Positions 46,248-55,288 are shown, numbered from the stretch's first letter. The stretch: DNA of 64,000 bases from Marinilabilia rubra (GCF_003121985.1 NZ_QEWP01000002.1:248001-312000), one strand, 5' to 3'. The notes: generated by a model not told the origin, from the sequence alone. Numbers and translations: made by a program.

Positions 46248-48638
46248 TCATTTTGAGATATAACATCTTAACTTGACATAAAACGAGCGTCCGGGCTTTT
46301 GCAGACGAAAATGATCGTATAATTTGCCATCCAAGAGGTTTCTAACTTCAAAGGCCACATTGTACTTCCCGTCATGTAGTGAATAGGTCATTTCTGCGTT
46401 GTGTGAAATCTGCCGTGGAATCACATATTTCCTCTCCGGGTCGCCCTGGCTGGGCCATTTCAGAAAATATTCCTCTACGAACCGGGAGTTCAGTTGCCCG
46501 CTTATGCGATCGTGGTCGCATAAAACGCTGAAAAATTCGGCCCCAAGCGCCAGATTCCCGAAAAGGTAAGGGATATTAGGAATCCGGTCGAGATATACAT
46601 TGCTTTTCCGCTGTCCTTCAAATTCTGTGTTATTGAGGATATTCTGGAAGGTACCGTTAATGCTGATAAAATAATTTCGCATCCAGGTATAGCGAATTTG
46701 AGCTTCCACTCCTGAACTCAGCACATCGCGTTGATTGACATACCGGCTGGTGGCTCCTTCAGCCTGGTTGCGGATGAAATCTTTGGCATCACGATAAAAC
46801 AGGTTTGCTTCGGTTTCAAGCAGGTGAATCCCCTCACGATAGCTCCAATTGATACCAAAGTTGGCATTTAAACTTTTTTCAGGTTCAAGGGCAGGATTGC
46901 TCAACAAGTTTAAACCGTCGCCAAACATCTCGTACCCTTCGGGCAACCTGTATGCTTTCTCCACGGATGTCTTCAACTGTGCGGTTTCACTGAAAAACCA
47001 GGTGACCGCCGCACCATAACCGGTATTATTGTAATCAGAGGAATAATTGGTCCGTTCCCCACTCCAATCCACATCAATCATATGAGAATGAAAATCATAG
47101 AATTTGGCAAACAGTGTAGTGCGGAGTTTTTCGTTAAAAAACTTACCGGTATATGACAGACCGTAAATTGATTTATTCAGTTTGTTGGGCTGACTAAAGG
47201 CAGTTTCGTATCTGCTTATCGGATCGCTTCCTTTGCGGTTAACTAATGAAAGTGTATAATTAAAGTCGATGTGTTGAGTGGTTTTAAACTGATACCGTAT
47301 ACCGGCATTCCCGATAAGCGTTTTGTCGTTGAACCGGAACAGTGTTTTCTGCCAGCTTGCCTCGCCAATATTTTCATCATTGTTTAACTGATATTCCCCT
47401 CTCCAGTTGTACCTGCGCGAACTGGTATCCGCTACCAAAAACTGACCGTCGGTGTATGACAGGTAGCTTTTTACATCCAGTCCATCTATAAAAAGGTCAT
47501 CTTTTTTATACTTCAAAAAAGGCGACAGCACTTCATCTTCCCGAAAAACCTCCCCATATGGCCGGTCCATACTCACACCATGCTGAATTTCGTTGTGATT
47601 GTCCGACAAGGTTGCCCCAACCAAAAACAGGTCAGTCCAGTTTCTTTGCCGGAAACCGCCCTCCACCTGGATCATTCGCGATTCGTATGCATCGTGAAAG
47701 CGAGGCAAATCCTGAGGTTCACCATAAGTTCCGGACTCAGGATCAACCACCTGTACCTCAACTTTGTAATCATTATCCGAATAGTTGTAAAAGCCTCTGG
47801 CATTAAAGGTCAATCCGTTGCTTTGGTTGTAATAATTGGCATTAAGAGCAACTCGGTGAGTATTAAATGACCCGAAGGAATAAGAGGCATCAATGAAATT
47901 TCTGATCGATTCTTTGGTAATGATATTCACGGCTCCGCCCAGAGCATCTGAGCCCAGATGAACCGGAACGACCCCCTTATACACTTCGGCACGGTCAATA
48001 AGATTAACGGGAATGTTATTAAATGTTAGTGATGTTCCGGCACTAACCAGTGGAATACCATCAACAAAGAATTTTACCTGATTGCCTGACAAGCCATTTA
48101 TGGCAAAATCAAATCCCGAGCCAAGTCCGCCTTCCTCGCGAACAATGAGCCCGGTAGTTTTACTCAGCACAAGATTCAAATCCTGGTTACTGTTGTGCAG
48201 TGATTCTACATTCACAGAATTGATGGCATAGGCCATTTCTTTTGCTTGTCTCACCTTGCTTTTACCAGCCACAACCACCTCTTGTAAATCGACTGAAGAC
48301 TCCTGTAAAACAATTTTAACTTCAGATGTTTTGCCTTCTATAACATCCACAATAACTTCATTGTCTTTGTAGCCGAGGTTTTTAATTTGCAGAATGTGTT
48401 TTCCCGGCTGGACATCATCAATAACAAAACGACCATCAACACCTGTGGCGGAACCATTTAATGACTCCGCTATAACTACCGAGACAAAAGGTAATGGCTG
48501 ATTTTGTGTATCGGTAACAATTCCCTCAATACCGGCTCCGGAATTTTGAGCCTGAGTACCCGCAACTAATAATCCGAACAACAAGGCTGCAAACAACTTT
48601 TTCATGCAACCAATCCATGCACTTTTCATTTCCTGCAT
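46248..48638 (-). CDS. xusA: TonB-dependent outer-membrane receptor, XusA-like
   Basis: A receptor of about 796 residues. After the signal peptide (KKLFAALLFGLLVAGTQAQ) come a carboxypeptidase-regulatory-like domain (GIEGIVTDTQNQPLPFVSVV), a plug (YAINSVNVESLHNSNQDLNL; VKFFVDGIPL; HLGSDALGGAVNII) and a 22-strand-type barrel ending in an aromatic residue motif (RSFYVKLRCYISK). It should import an iron chelate using TonB energy. The frame opens at 48770, but a strong promoter at 48668-48699 would start transcription near 48661, inside that extension. The ATG at 48638, preceded by AGGAAG, or that at 48605 is therefore right. First gene of the iron operon. Confidence 0.92.
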   Translation of the reverse strand: MQEMKSAWIGCMKKLFAALLFGLLVAGTQAQNSGAGIEGIVTDTQNQPLPFVSVVIAESLNGSATGVDGRFVIDDVQPGKHILQIKNLGYKDNEVIVDVIEGKTSEVKIVLQESSVDLQEVVVAGKSKVRQAKEMAYAINSVNVESLHNSNQDLNLVLSKTTGLIVREEGGLGSGFDFAINGLSGNQVKFFVDGIPLVSAGTSLTFNNIPVNLIDRAEVYKGVVPVHLGSDALGGAVNIITKESIRNFIDASYSFGSFNTHRVALNANYYNQSNGLTFNARGFYNYSDNDYKVEVQVVDPESGTYGEPQDLPRFHDAYESRMIQVEGGFRQRNWTDLFLVGATLSDNHNEIQHGVSMDRPYGEVFREDEVLSPFLKYKKDDLFIDGLDVKSYLSYTDGQFLVADTSSRRYNWRGEYQLNNDENIGEASWQKTLFRFNDKTLIGNAGIRYQFKTTQHIDFNYTLSLVNRKGSDPISRYETAFSQPNKLNKSIYGLSYTGKFFNEKLRTTLFAKFYDFHSHMIDVDWSGERTNYSSDYNNTGYGAAVTWFFSETAQLKTSVEKAYRLPEGYEMFGDGLNLLSNPALEPEKSLNANFGINWSYREGIHLLETEANLFYRDAKDFIRNQAEGATSRYVNQRDVLSSGVEAQIRYTWMRNYFISINGTFQNILNNTEFEGQRKSNVYLDRIPNIPYLFGNLALGAEFFSVLCDHDRISGQLNSRFVEEYFLKWPSQGDPERKYVIPRQISHNAEMTYSLHDGKYNVAFEVRNLLDGKLYDHFRLQKPGRSFYVKLRCYISK

Positions 48639-48667
48639 CAAACTTCCTTTTCTGAAATTGAACTGTG

Positions 48668-48699
48668 CAAACTTAAACTGAATAAAAACAGGCAACAAT
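48668..48699 (-). promoter_or_regulatory. Promoter of the xusABC-like operon
   Basis: On the minus strand ATTG (48696-48699), a 20-nt spacer and TAAGTTTG (48668-48675) fit the Bacteroidota form. No obvious Fur box was recognised beside it. Confidence 0.6.
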
Positions 48700-49030
48700 C
48701 CCCAAAAATTGGGGTTTAATTTTATCGCAAAACAGCCTTCAACAGAAAGCGAAATGCATTTTATCCACAATAAAAGTCACTAAAAAACTGACCATTAAAC
48801 TTGCTCACATACTACTGGAAAGTGACAACGAAATAGCTGGCAACAACTCATTTTAATAGCCATATTTTATTACTTGATGTTTCGGATTTAATTGCGGAGG
48901 GCGCCAAATAGATATTCCCACCCTCACTTTTTCGAAACAAGAGAAAGAATAGGATACACTGTGAAGAGATGCTTTGAAGGTTTCGTATAAATCTTAATTA
49001 CAGCCAAAAGCAGTTTATCCGACACCCCTC

Positions 49031-49074
49031 TGCCTGGCGAAGTTTCTTTCCTCGCAAAGAAACTTCGCCAGGCA
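49031..49074. repeat. Perfect 19-bp inverted repeat
   Basis: TGCCTGGCGAAGTTTCTTT and its exact reverse complement flank a 6-nt spacer. It lies in the 730-bp gap between the divergent receptor and MACPF genes. It has no T-run, and both neighbours point away, so it is not a terminator. The remainder of the gap holds the MITE copy at 49125 and nothing else seen. Confidence 0.7.
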
Positions 49075-49124
49075 TAAATATTTACCCAACAGAAAACGAC
49101 TAATTATTTATTAAAATAAAATAC

Positions 49125-49261
49125 CAACACTCCGTTAAACTCTTATAAAAGCTTAAATATCAAGCTCTTGAGAGCAAATGAGTTTTTTATCTTAAAGCCC
49201 GGATTATCAGTGTTATATGAGTTATCTTAAATCTTATATCTAAAAGTCTACCGATCTATTG
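49125..49261 (-). repeat. MITE family A, copy 4
   Basis: Reverse-oriented 137-bp copy, starting CAACACTCCGTTAAA and ending CTACCGATCTATTG. Along its whole length it closely matches the copy at 63783-63918. Flanking hexamers (AATACC, AAATGC) differ, so the target duplication has decayed or was never formed. Confidence 0.8.
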
Positions 49262-49368
49262 AAATGCAAAATCAGTTCATAATTCTTTTTCAAAAAGTCA
49301 AAAGGCATGCAACTAAAAGAAAAGTAAACCTTGATATAAAATAATTCAAATTTCAAAACCGAAAAACT

Positions 49369-51258
49369 ATGGTAAGAATTACAAGTCTATTGACATTACT
49401 GTTAATCTTATTAGGGAATAATTCCTTAGCCCAGGACCTGGCACCCGGAACAGACATTGTCGGATATGGATATGACATTTTTGGCGAATATGCCAATCAA
49501 AAGAGCAAGAAACGTTACTGTTTGTTCGAATATACCAACAACGAAGAAAAAGTAATAACAAGCAAAACATATCTTGTACCTAAGAATGTCATAGTTGAAA
49601 ACATATCCGAACACATTGTCAAAACCGTTTCCGGAGAAAGCATGCGCGAATATGCCCAAAGCCTTTCGGCCAAAGCCGGTCTGTCTGTCGACGCTTTTGC
49701 ATTCAGCGGATCTGTTGAGTCGAGCTTTAACAAGTCCGGCTCAGGTATGAAAAAACATTATTACCATACATACATGGATGCCAACACCAAGTGGCGTATT
49801 TCACTGGACATTAGAGGCGATTATGTTGATCCACTAAAAGAAATGCTGGAGCCCCGATTTGCCAATGATTTGAAAAACATGCCCGCGAAAACCCTTTTCG
49901 AAACTTACGGCACCCATTATATTGCTTCAGCTTATTTAGGCGGACGAGCTGACTTTAAAACAAAAACAGTCATGAGCTCTAAAACAAATACAGAGGAAAT
50001 TGGCATGGCTGTAGAAGCCAAATATCACGCTGTATCAGCCAATGCTTCGCTGGATAAAAAGCATAAACAAACTCTGTCTAATTCTAAAACCAAAACCCGA
50101 TTAACGGTTGTAGGTGGAAATTCGGAATATGCCAATAACATCAACGATCCTGTCACTTATGAAAAATGGGCAAGTGGCATTGCTGAAGCACCTGTTCTTT
50201 GTGATTTTGAAGAAGGAAGTTTACGCCCAATATGGGAACTTGCCGAAACAGAAGCAAGAAAAAATGAATTAAAAGCCGCTTTTAATAAATTGCTGCAGGA
50301 TTACCCTTTACCAGCAAAAATGGCCAATGTTGTTTCCCTAAAAGATGATGCCTACATGGTAAAAAACAAAGCCTGCGGCTTATTTTGGGATTTTGACGGC
50401 TCTAACCTGAATGCCAAAAAGTATTCGAAGTTAAAACTGAATAGAAAAGATTCCAGGTATGAAGACAAGCAGGGTTTTGATAGAATAATAAAATTAATTC
50501 CTAATGAAGAAAACCCTGAATTTGTCCGGATTCAGCCTCAGCATTACCCCACTTTCCTGCACCTGTCAAAAACTCAGGATTATATAAATCTGCATGCAGG
50601 TAATGAAATAAATCCGGGAAAAGATTTTAAACTTGAGCCCGTTGATGATGAAGATGGGTACTATTATATTAAAATTCGAAAAACAGACCAGTATCTTACA
50701 GCACCCGGAGGAACGGACACACAGGAAGATGCAGTAATTTCTCTAAACGATTTTACAGGGGAAGAAAACCAGAAATGGAAACTGGAAGAATTCGACCCCA
50801 AAAACATTGCATTCCCGGAAACAGCTTTTTATGCCGTCAAATCATTTGCAGCCGATAAATATTGGGATTTTCCCGGAAAATTTCCTGACATCAGTGGAAA
50901 TAAACTCCGATCCTATACCATGGGTAAACAGGAGGGAGACAGGGTTTACAAATTTGCGCGCCTTTCAGAAAGTGATGAATTTTTGATTCGTCCCGGTCAT
51001 GAAAGCAGCCGTGTACTTACTGCCAGAAAAGTTGGAGAACAATTGTTTGCATTCGACCAAAAGCGATCAGACAATCAGCTGTTTACCTTTGAATATGCCG
51101 GAAAACCAAGAGCATACAAAATCCGACACAAAGGAACCGGAAAATACATTCACCTAAGAAGCGACCGCACCAATATGAATGGCGCCGAGATAAAAATATA
51201 CCATGGTCAAGCAAATAAAGATTACCAAATGTGGGAATTGATATTCCACAAGAAATAA
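49369..51258 (+). CDS. Secreted MACPF pore-forming-type protein with beta-trefoil (ricin-like) tail
   Basis: A 629-residue exported protein with a signal peptide ending near residue 21 (NNSLAQ). Residues about 30-310 resemble a MACPF/CDC domain. The signature YGTHY is at 180-184 (ETYGTHYIASAYLGGRADF), with amphipathic stretches on either side able to form membrane hairpins (SAKAGLSVDAFAFSGSVESS). From about 330 to 629 the chain shows two ricin-type trefoil modules with QxW-like endings (ENQKWKLEEF; DYQMWELIFH) and WDFDG/WDFPG repeats. Known MACPF proteins of gut Bacteroidales kill related bacteria; others act on eukaryotic cells. Target and sugar specificity are unknown. Monocistronic, with a hairpin terminator downstream. 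Confidence 0.85.
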   Translation: MVRITSLLTLLLILLGNNSLAQDLAPGTDIVGYGYDIFGEYANQKSKKRYCLFEYTNNEEKVITSKTYLVPKNVIVENISEHIVKTVSGESMREYAQSLSAKAGLSVDAFAFSGSVESSFNKSGSGMKKHYYHTYMDANTKWRISLDIRGDYVDPLKEMLEPRFANDLKNMPAKTLFETYGTHYIASAYLGGRADFKTKTVMSSKTNTEEIGMAVEAKYHAVSANASLDKKHKQTLSNSKTKTRLTVVGGNSEYANNINDPVTYEKWASGIAEAPVLCDFEEGSLRPIWELAETEARKNELKAAFNKLLQDYPLPAKMANVVSLKDDAYMVKNKACGLFWDFDGSNLNAKKYSKLKLNRKDSRYEDKQGFDRIIKLIPNEENPEFVRIQPQHYPTFLHLSKTQDYINLHAGNEINPGKDFKLEPVDDEDGYYYIKIRKTDQYLTAPGGTDTQEDAVISLNDFTGEENQKWKLEEFDPKNIAFPETAFYAVKSFAADKYWDFPGKFPDISGNKLRSYTMGKQEGDRVYKFARLSESDEFLIRPGHESSRVLTARKVGEQLFAFDQKRSDNQLFTFEYAGKPRAYKIRHKGTGKYIHLRSDRTNMNGAEIKIYHGQANKDYQMWELIFHKK

Positions 51259-51285
51259 TAAGTGTTTGTCTCATAACCAATTGTG

Positions 51286-51315
51286 TACCGGTCGTTTTTT
51301 TTAAAAGGGCCGGTA
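51286..51315 (+). terminator. Terminator after the MACPF gene
   Basis: TACCGGTC and GGCCGGTA form an 8-bp stem around a T/A-rich loop, followed by TTCTTTTTG, 28 bp after the stop codon. Confidence 0.5.
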
Positions 51316-51425
51316 TTCTTTTTGATGAAATAGCATCTCTACAACTTCCAATTTTAATCAATCTATTGCTCTTTCAATTACTGCTCATCTCTATTTTGTA
51401 TCAAATCAGCAAAATCCCTTCAATA

Positions 51426-51491
51426 AGGGGTTATTACCCCCTGCACAAGGGGTTTTTATCCCTTACACCAGGGTTTTATTTCCAGATACAA
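51426..51491 (+). repeat. Three direct repeats with 22-bp period
   Basis: AGGGGTTATTACCCCCTGCAC, AGGGGTTTTTATCCCTTACAC and AGGGTTTTATTTCC start at 51426, 51448 and 51470, exactly 22 bp apart. A related single motif is found at 55232. The 22-bp period puts each AGGGG on the same helix face. It is in the convergent gap between the MACPF and propeller genes. Confidence 0.65.
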
Positions 51492-51581
51492 TCGTTCATT
51501 TAAAAAAAAATGTGGAACGTCATCCGATGCTAATACTCCAATTGTCAGAGAGAAACCCAGCTCGTCGACGTTTATTAACTT

Positions 51582-51718
51582 AAAAGGGGCTGTCCCAAAA
51601 GTTTAAAACACCAAAAGAGTGTCATGTTGAGCGCAAGCAGAACATCTGTTTGTCGAACGAAAATATTCTTCGACAAGCACAGAATGACATCAAATATAGA
51701 CTTTTGAGGCAGCCTTTT
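51582..51718. repeat. 137-bp MITE-like element flanked by TA
   Basis: The ends AAAAGGGGCTGTCCCAAAAGT and, reversed, AAAAGGCTGCCTCAAAAGT are imperfect terminal inverted repeats, with TA on each outer side. The inside is palindromic too (AATATT between CGAACGAA-type and TTCGACAAG-type arms). TA duplication is typical of IS630/Tc1-type transposition. The run of similarity between arms covers most of the element. Confidence 0.7.
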
Positions 51719-51751
51719 ATCTATCATGAAAGTTAACTCATTACAACACTC

Positions 51752-52750
51752 TTACTCATATTTTGGAACAGCAACAACTTCAAATTCTACATCAGGATAA
51801 CTTCCTGTTGGTGGAGCTACATCAAAATGTGCATTTACCAGATAAAGTCGGTCACCAAATTCGGCAACAGTGGTTGGGATACCAAAATTATCATCGGTTA
51901 TGGTGCCTGCCAGGGTTCCGGAAACAAAGTATTCGTTCAGCCTTATTTCAGTTACCTGATTCAACATGTTCTGAACCACGTAAAGCATCTTACCGTCAAG
52001 CAGAATCCCATCTGCGAAAGGAAGCAATGCTCCTCCCAAATCAATCAGCGAAGCTTCTCCTGTAGAGGGATTTATGTTATACAATTCACCCCGGCCGGTA
52101 TTAGCCAGAATTAAATGCTTGCCGTTGGGTGTCGCATCGATTCCGTTGGCAAAAGCCCCAAGTTGTGGAATCGCCGGATTTGGTTCCATACTGAAATCGC
52201 CGGTTAACGGCAAAGCAATTGCTTCAGCAGTTTCGGGCAAATTTCCATTGTTTAAAAGAGGAACTTTATATAGTACCGGCTCAAGTGAACTGGAGAAGTA
52301 GACCGCCTCCCTTGTAACCACTACATCGTTGATCATTGCAGTAAAGGGCTCTGCGAAGGGAATAGATGCAACGAGGTCACCTGTATTTGAATCATACACC
52401 GCACCCGATCCCCAAAAACCTTTGGCCGCATACAAATAGCCGGTTCTGGGATCAAGAGAAAGGCCTACTGTCTGATCCATTCCAGCTGGAGCGTAAAGAA
52501 TCTTTCCTTCTCCGGTTTGCAGGTTACCCTTGTAAATCTGTCCACTTGCCAGGGAGCCCACATAAAAGCAGTGTCTGGGGCCAGTAACAATTCCTTCCGG
52601 CTGAAATCCGTCGGGGAGCTCAATAACATCAGGGAATGCTTGTTTCGTAGCCGACTTAGTCATTTCCTGTAACTCGTCTTCGAAAAAGGTGTTTTCGTTA
52701 TCGCAAGATACAAGAAGTATCAATGCGATCAATAATACTAATCTTTTCAT
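51752..52750 (-). CDS. Beta-propeller (SMP-30/NHL-like) lipoprotein
   Basis: A 332-residue lipoprotein with the lipobox LLVSC near residue 15, then acidic residues. The mature protein has the repeated blades of a six-bladed propeller (LPDGFQPEGIVTGPRHCFYV; TVGLSLDPRTGYLYAAKGFW; FANGIDATPNGKHLILANTG; FADGILLDGKMLYVVQNMLN). These resemble SMP-30/gluconolactonase-like or strictosidine-synthase-like proteins. Catalytic metal ligands cannot be confirmed by eye, so a binding role is equally possible. It lies 137 bp downstream of the hybrid kinase gene, same strand, and may be under its control. Confidence 0.8.
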   Translation of the reverse strand: MKRLVLLIALILLVSCDNENTFFEDELQEMTKSATKQAFPDVIELPDGFQPEGIVTGPRHCFYVGSLASGQIYKGNLQTGEGKILYAPAGMDQTVGLSLDPRTGYLYAAKGFWGSGAVYDSNTGDLVASIPFAEPFTAMINDVVVTREAVYFSSSLEPVLYKVPLLNNGNLPETAEAIALPLTGDFSMEPNPAIPQLGAFANGIDATPNGKHLILANTGRGELYNINPSTGEASLIDLGGALLPFADGILLDGKMLYVVQNMLNQVTEIRLNEYFVSGTLAGTITDDNFGIPTTVAEFGDRLYLVNAHFDVAPPTGSYPDVEFEVVAVPKYE

Positions 52751-52886
52751 GGTAAAGGTATTTTTAGTTTCACCGAAAAGTTAGCTGAATACCAGAAAAT
52801 TACCTTGCACTATTGTTGCAAAGCCTTGCACATAACCCTGAATTCTGGACGAGAGGTTAATTTCGAGTTGCTAAGTGGTGAGGAGA

Positions 52887-55112
52887 CTAATTCGAATGTT
52901 TTTGACGCAAAGAATTTGGTGTCACCCCAAATTCTTTGGTAAAAATCCTTGAAAAATAAGCAGGATCTTTAAACCCAACCTTGTAAGCTATTTCCGAGAT
53001 ACTTAAATTGGTTTTTTGAATTTTTTCCCAGGCAACAGATATCCGGTAGAAGCTTATAAGATTTGATGCCGACAAGCCAGTTAATGCTTTTATTTTTCGG
53101 AACAGTTGAGAGCGAGACATCCCCAGCTGCCTGGAAAGTTCAACAGGATTAAAATCTTCATCCGAAAAACGTTTTTCAAGCACTTCCCTGGTTTTCATCA
53201 GAAACTGCTCATCGGGCCCCGGTTCTTTTTCCTGATGAATATCTGATACTATGGCCAGCGTTTTATATTTGGCTTTTAATTGATTGCGGTTTTCAATCAG
53301 CTTTTGCAAACGCACCAATAGTTCGCGGGGATTAAAAGGCTTGGTAATATAGGCATCTGCCCCCGTTTCAAATCCCTCAATCTGTGATGACTCATCACTC
53401 TTAGCTGTCAAAAGAACAATTGGAATATGACTTGTTTTGAAGTCTTTTTTCAGCGTTTTGCACACCTCGTACCCATTTTTACCGGGCATTAAAATGTCAG
53501 AAACAATAATGTCAGGAACTCTTTTAAGTGCGATATCAATTCCCTGAATCCCATTTACAGCCCGCTCAATTTGATAATATTTGCTGGTCACCGTTTCCAG
53601 ATAGGAAACTACGTCATCGTTATCTTCAATCAATAATAAATGCGGTAGTTCCTTTCGGGATTTCGTTTGGGGGGTTTGGAATTCCGGATTTTTTAATTCA
53701 TTGCCTGCGCTTTGAGCATATTCATTGGTTGGTTCTGTTTGAGCAGCCTTATTTGTGACGGGCAGCAGAACAACAATTGTAGTTCCTTCACCGGGTTGGC
53801 TGCTAATAAATAAATTTCCGTTTAGCAACTTTACAATTTCTTTTACTAAAAGTAATCCAATTCCAGCCCCCTCATTATGTTCTTCATTGTTTCTGTTAAC
53901 CCTGTAAAACCGGTTAAATATAAAAGGAATTTCCTCTTTTGAAATGCCAATTCCGGTATCTTTTATTACCAGTTTCAGTACACGACCCTGGAAGTATCTT
54001 TTATGGGGAAATAATGAATATCCCAGACCATCAAGCTTAAAATCTTCACTGAGTTCCGAAACCTTAAAACGGATGTGCGCATTCTCCTCAGAATACTTAA
54101 TCGCATTTATTAAAAGATTCCCCACTAAAGATTCCAGCTTTTCAGGATCAAAATCCATAATTAACTCCTTTGACGCAGTTTGAAAATTTAAGTCAATATT
54201 CTTTCCATTGGCTAAATGCTTATAAGGTTCAATAAGCTGACGAAAATAGAGGATAACATCAGTTTGGGTATTATTGACCTCCATCGTTTGTGCTTCAAGT
54301 TTTGAAAGATCGAGCATCTGATTAATCAATTGAAGAAGCCGGATAGCATTTCTTCGGATCATTGGAATAGGGTTCGAAAAACTTGTTTTCGATATTTTAG
54401 TATCCGGGTTGGTTAACCCAAGAATTACAGTAAGAGGCGTTTTGAATTCATGAGTTATCCCGGTGTAAAAGTTGGTTTTTATTTTATCCATTTCTTTTAA
54501 ATGCTCGGCTTCCATTTTTTGGGCACGAATACGCTCCTGAATGTAATTATTAAGATGGTCGTAAAAAACTTTGGCCACAACAAGCAAGTGAAGTACAAAA
54601 AGAATATGATTTATGGTCGGTGTAATTTCGGGAACTTTAGTAAGAAACGGCTGTAAGAATGCTGCAACAATAACCGAAGAAATATAAACAATAAAGATAT
54701 ACCGGATTTGACCTGGTTTCAAAAAAGATAAGGCATTAAGGGCACCTGCAAGACCAATAAAAACAACTCCGCCCGAGTATAAAATACCTCCAAAATAAAG
54801 CACCGCAGCAAAGGAAAAAAGCACATAAAAATAGAGGTTAACCAGTGCAAATATGTTTGTTTTACGATTTATAATCAGAAATAGCATCAAAATAATCAAT
54901 TCAATGAGTATGAAAATGCTCATCCAGACAGTAAGTTTATACAGTTGCAAATTCCAGAATACAAATGCCATAAATATCAGGAATGGAATGCCCGGAGCAA
55001 GAAAGTATACGAAGCGTTTTTTTTGAGCGAGATCCTCTAAAGAATCTCCTGTTGAAGAAAAGTGTTTCTCCAACCACTTACCCATCCCACTATCTGCAAA
55101 TTGAAAGTTCAT
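52887..55112 (-). CDS. Membrane hybrid histidine kinase with receiver and AraC-type HTH
   Basis: A 741-residue one-protein two-component system. Six membrane helices fill residues about 38-180; there is no large periplasmic sensor. Next come a HisKA domain with phospho-acceptor histidine in GITHEFKTPLTVILGL (about 220) and an HATPase with N box LLINAIKYSEEN, G1 IKDTGIGIS and G2 GAGIGLLLVKEIV. The receiver (about 490-605) has acidic residues LLIEDNDDVV and phospho-acceptor Asp in IIVSDILMPGKNG. A C-terminal AraC HTH (about 640-741) includes LSISEIAYKVGFKDPAYFSR. The signal is unknown. A motif at 55232 resembling the 22-bp repeats lies upstream of it. Confidence 0.93.
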   Translation of the reverse strand: MNFQFADSGMGKWLEKHFSSTGDSLEDLAQKKRFVYFLAPGIPFLIFMAFVFWNLQLYKLTVWMSIFILIELIILMLFLIINRKTNIFALVNLYFYVLFSFAAVLYFGGILYSGGVVFIGLAGALNALSFLKPGQIRYIFIVYISSVIVAAFLQPFLTKVPEITPTINHILFVLHLLVVAKVFYDHLNNYIQERIRAQKMEAEHLKEMDKIKTNFYTGITHEFKTPLTVILGLTNPDTKISKTSFSNPIPMIRRNAIRLLQLINQMLDLSKLEAQTMEVNNTQTDVILYFRQLIEPYKHLANGKNIDLNFQTASKELIMDFDPEKLESLVGNLLINAIKYSEENAHIRFKVSELSEDFKLDGLGYSLFPHKRYFQGRVLKLVIKDTGIGISKEEIPFIFNRFYRVNRNNEEHNEGAGIGLLLVKEIVKLLNGNLFISSQPGEGTTIVVLLPVTNKAAQTEPTNEYAQSAGNELKNPEFQTPQTKSRKELPHLLLIEDNDDVVSYLETVTSKYYQIERAVNGIQGIDIALKRVPDIIVSDILMPGKNGYEVCKTLKKDFKTSHIPIVLLTAKSDESSQIEGFETGADAYITKPFNPRELLVRLQKLIENRNQLKAKYKTLAIVSDIHQEKEPGPDEQFLMKTREVLEKRFSDEDFNPVELSRQLGMSRSQLFRKIKALTGLSASNLISFYRISVAWEKIQKTNLSISEIAYKVGFKDPAYFSRIFTKEFGVTPNSLRQKHSN

Positions 55113-55231
55113 GAGCGGATTTGAGATTATTGATTCAACTCATGGTTAGTGCCTGTACAATTTACGAAAAAAATCTGCGTAAAAGTGGATTATCGGATTA
55201 TGAACACGCCTCCTAATACACATAGTTCTCT

Positions 55232-55257
55232 ATTCCCTTAAACAAGGGGTTGATTTT
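55232..55257 (+). promoter_or_regulatory. Single copy of the AGGGGTT motif upstream of the hybrid kinase gene
   Basis: ATTCCCTTAAACAAGGGG followed by TTGATTTT matches the 22-bp repeats at 51448-51480 (ATCCCTTACACCAGGGTTTT) and contains the imperfect palindrome CCCTTAAACAAGGG. Its place, about 120 bp before the kinase start, suggests a binding site. Confidence 0.4.
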
Positions 55258-55288
55258 TGCTGAAGCACCTACACTGCAGTTTTGCCCT

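Noticed and set aside
47558-47870. Two plus-strand frames inside the TonB receptor gene
   Set aside because: They are antisense to the barrel region and have no start context or family resemblance.
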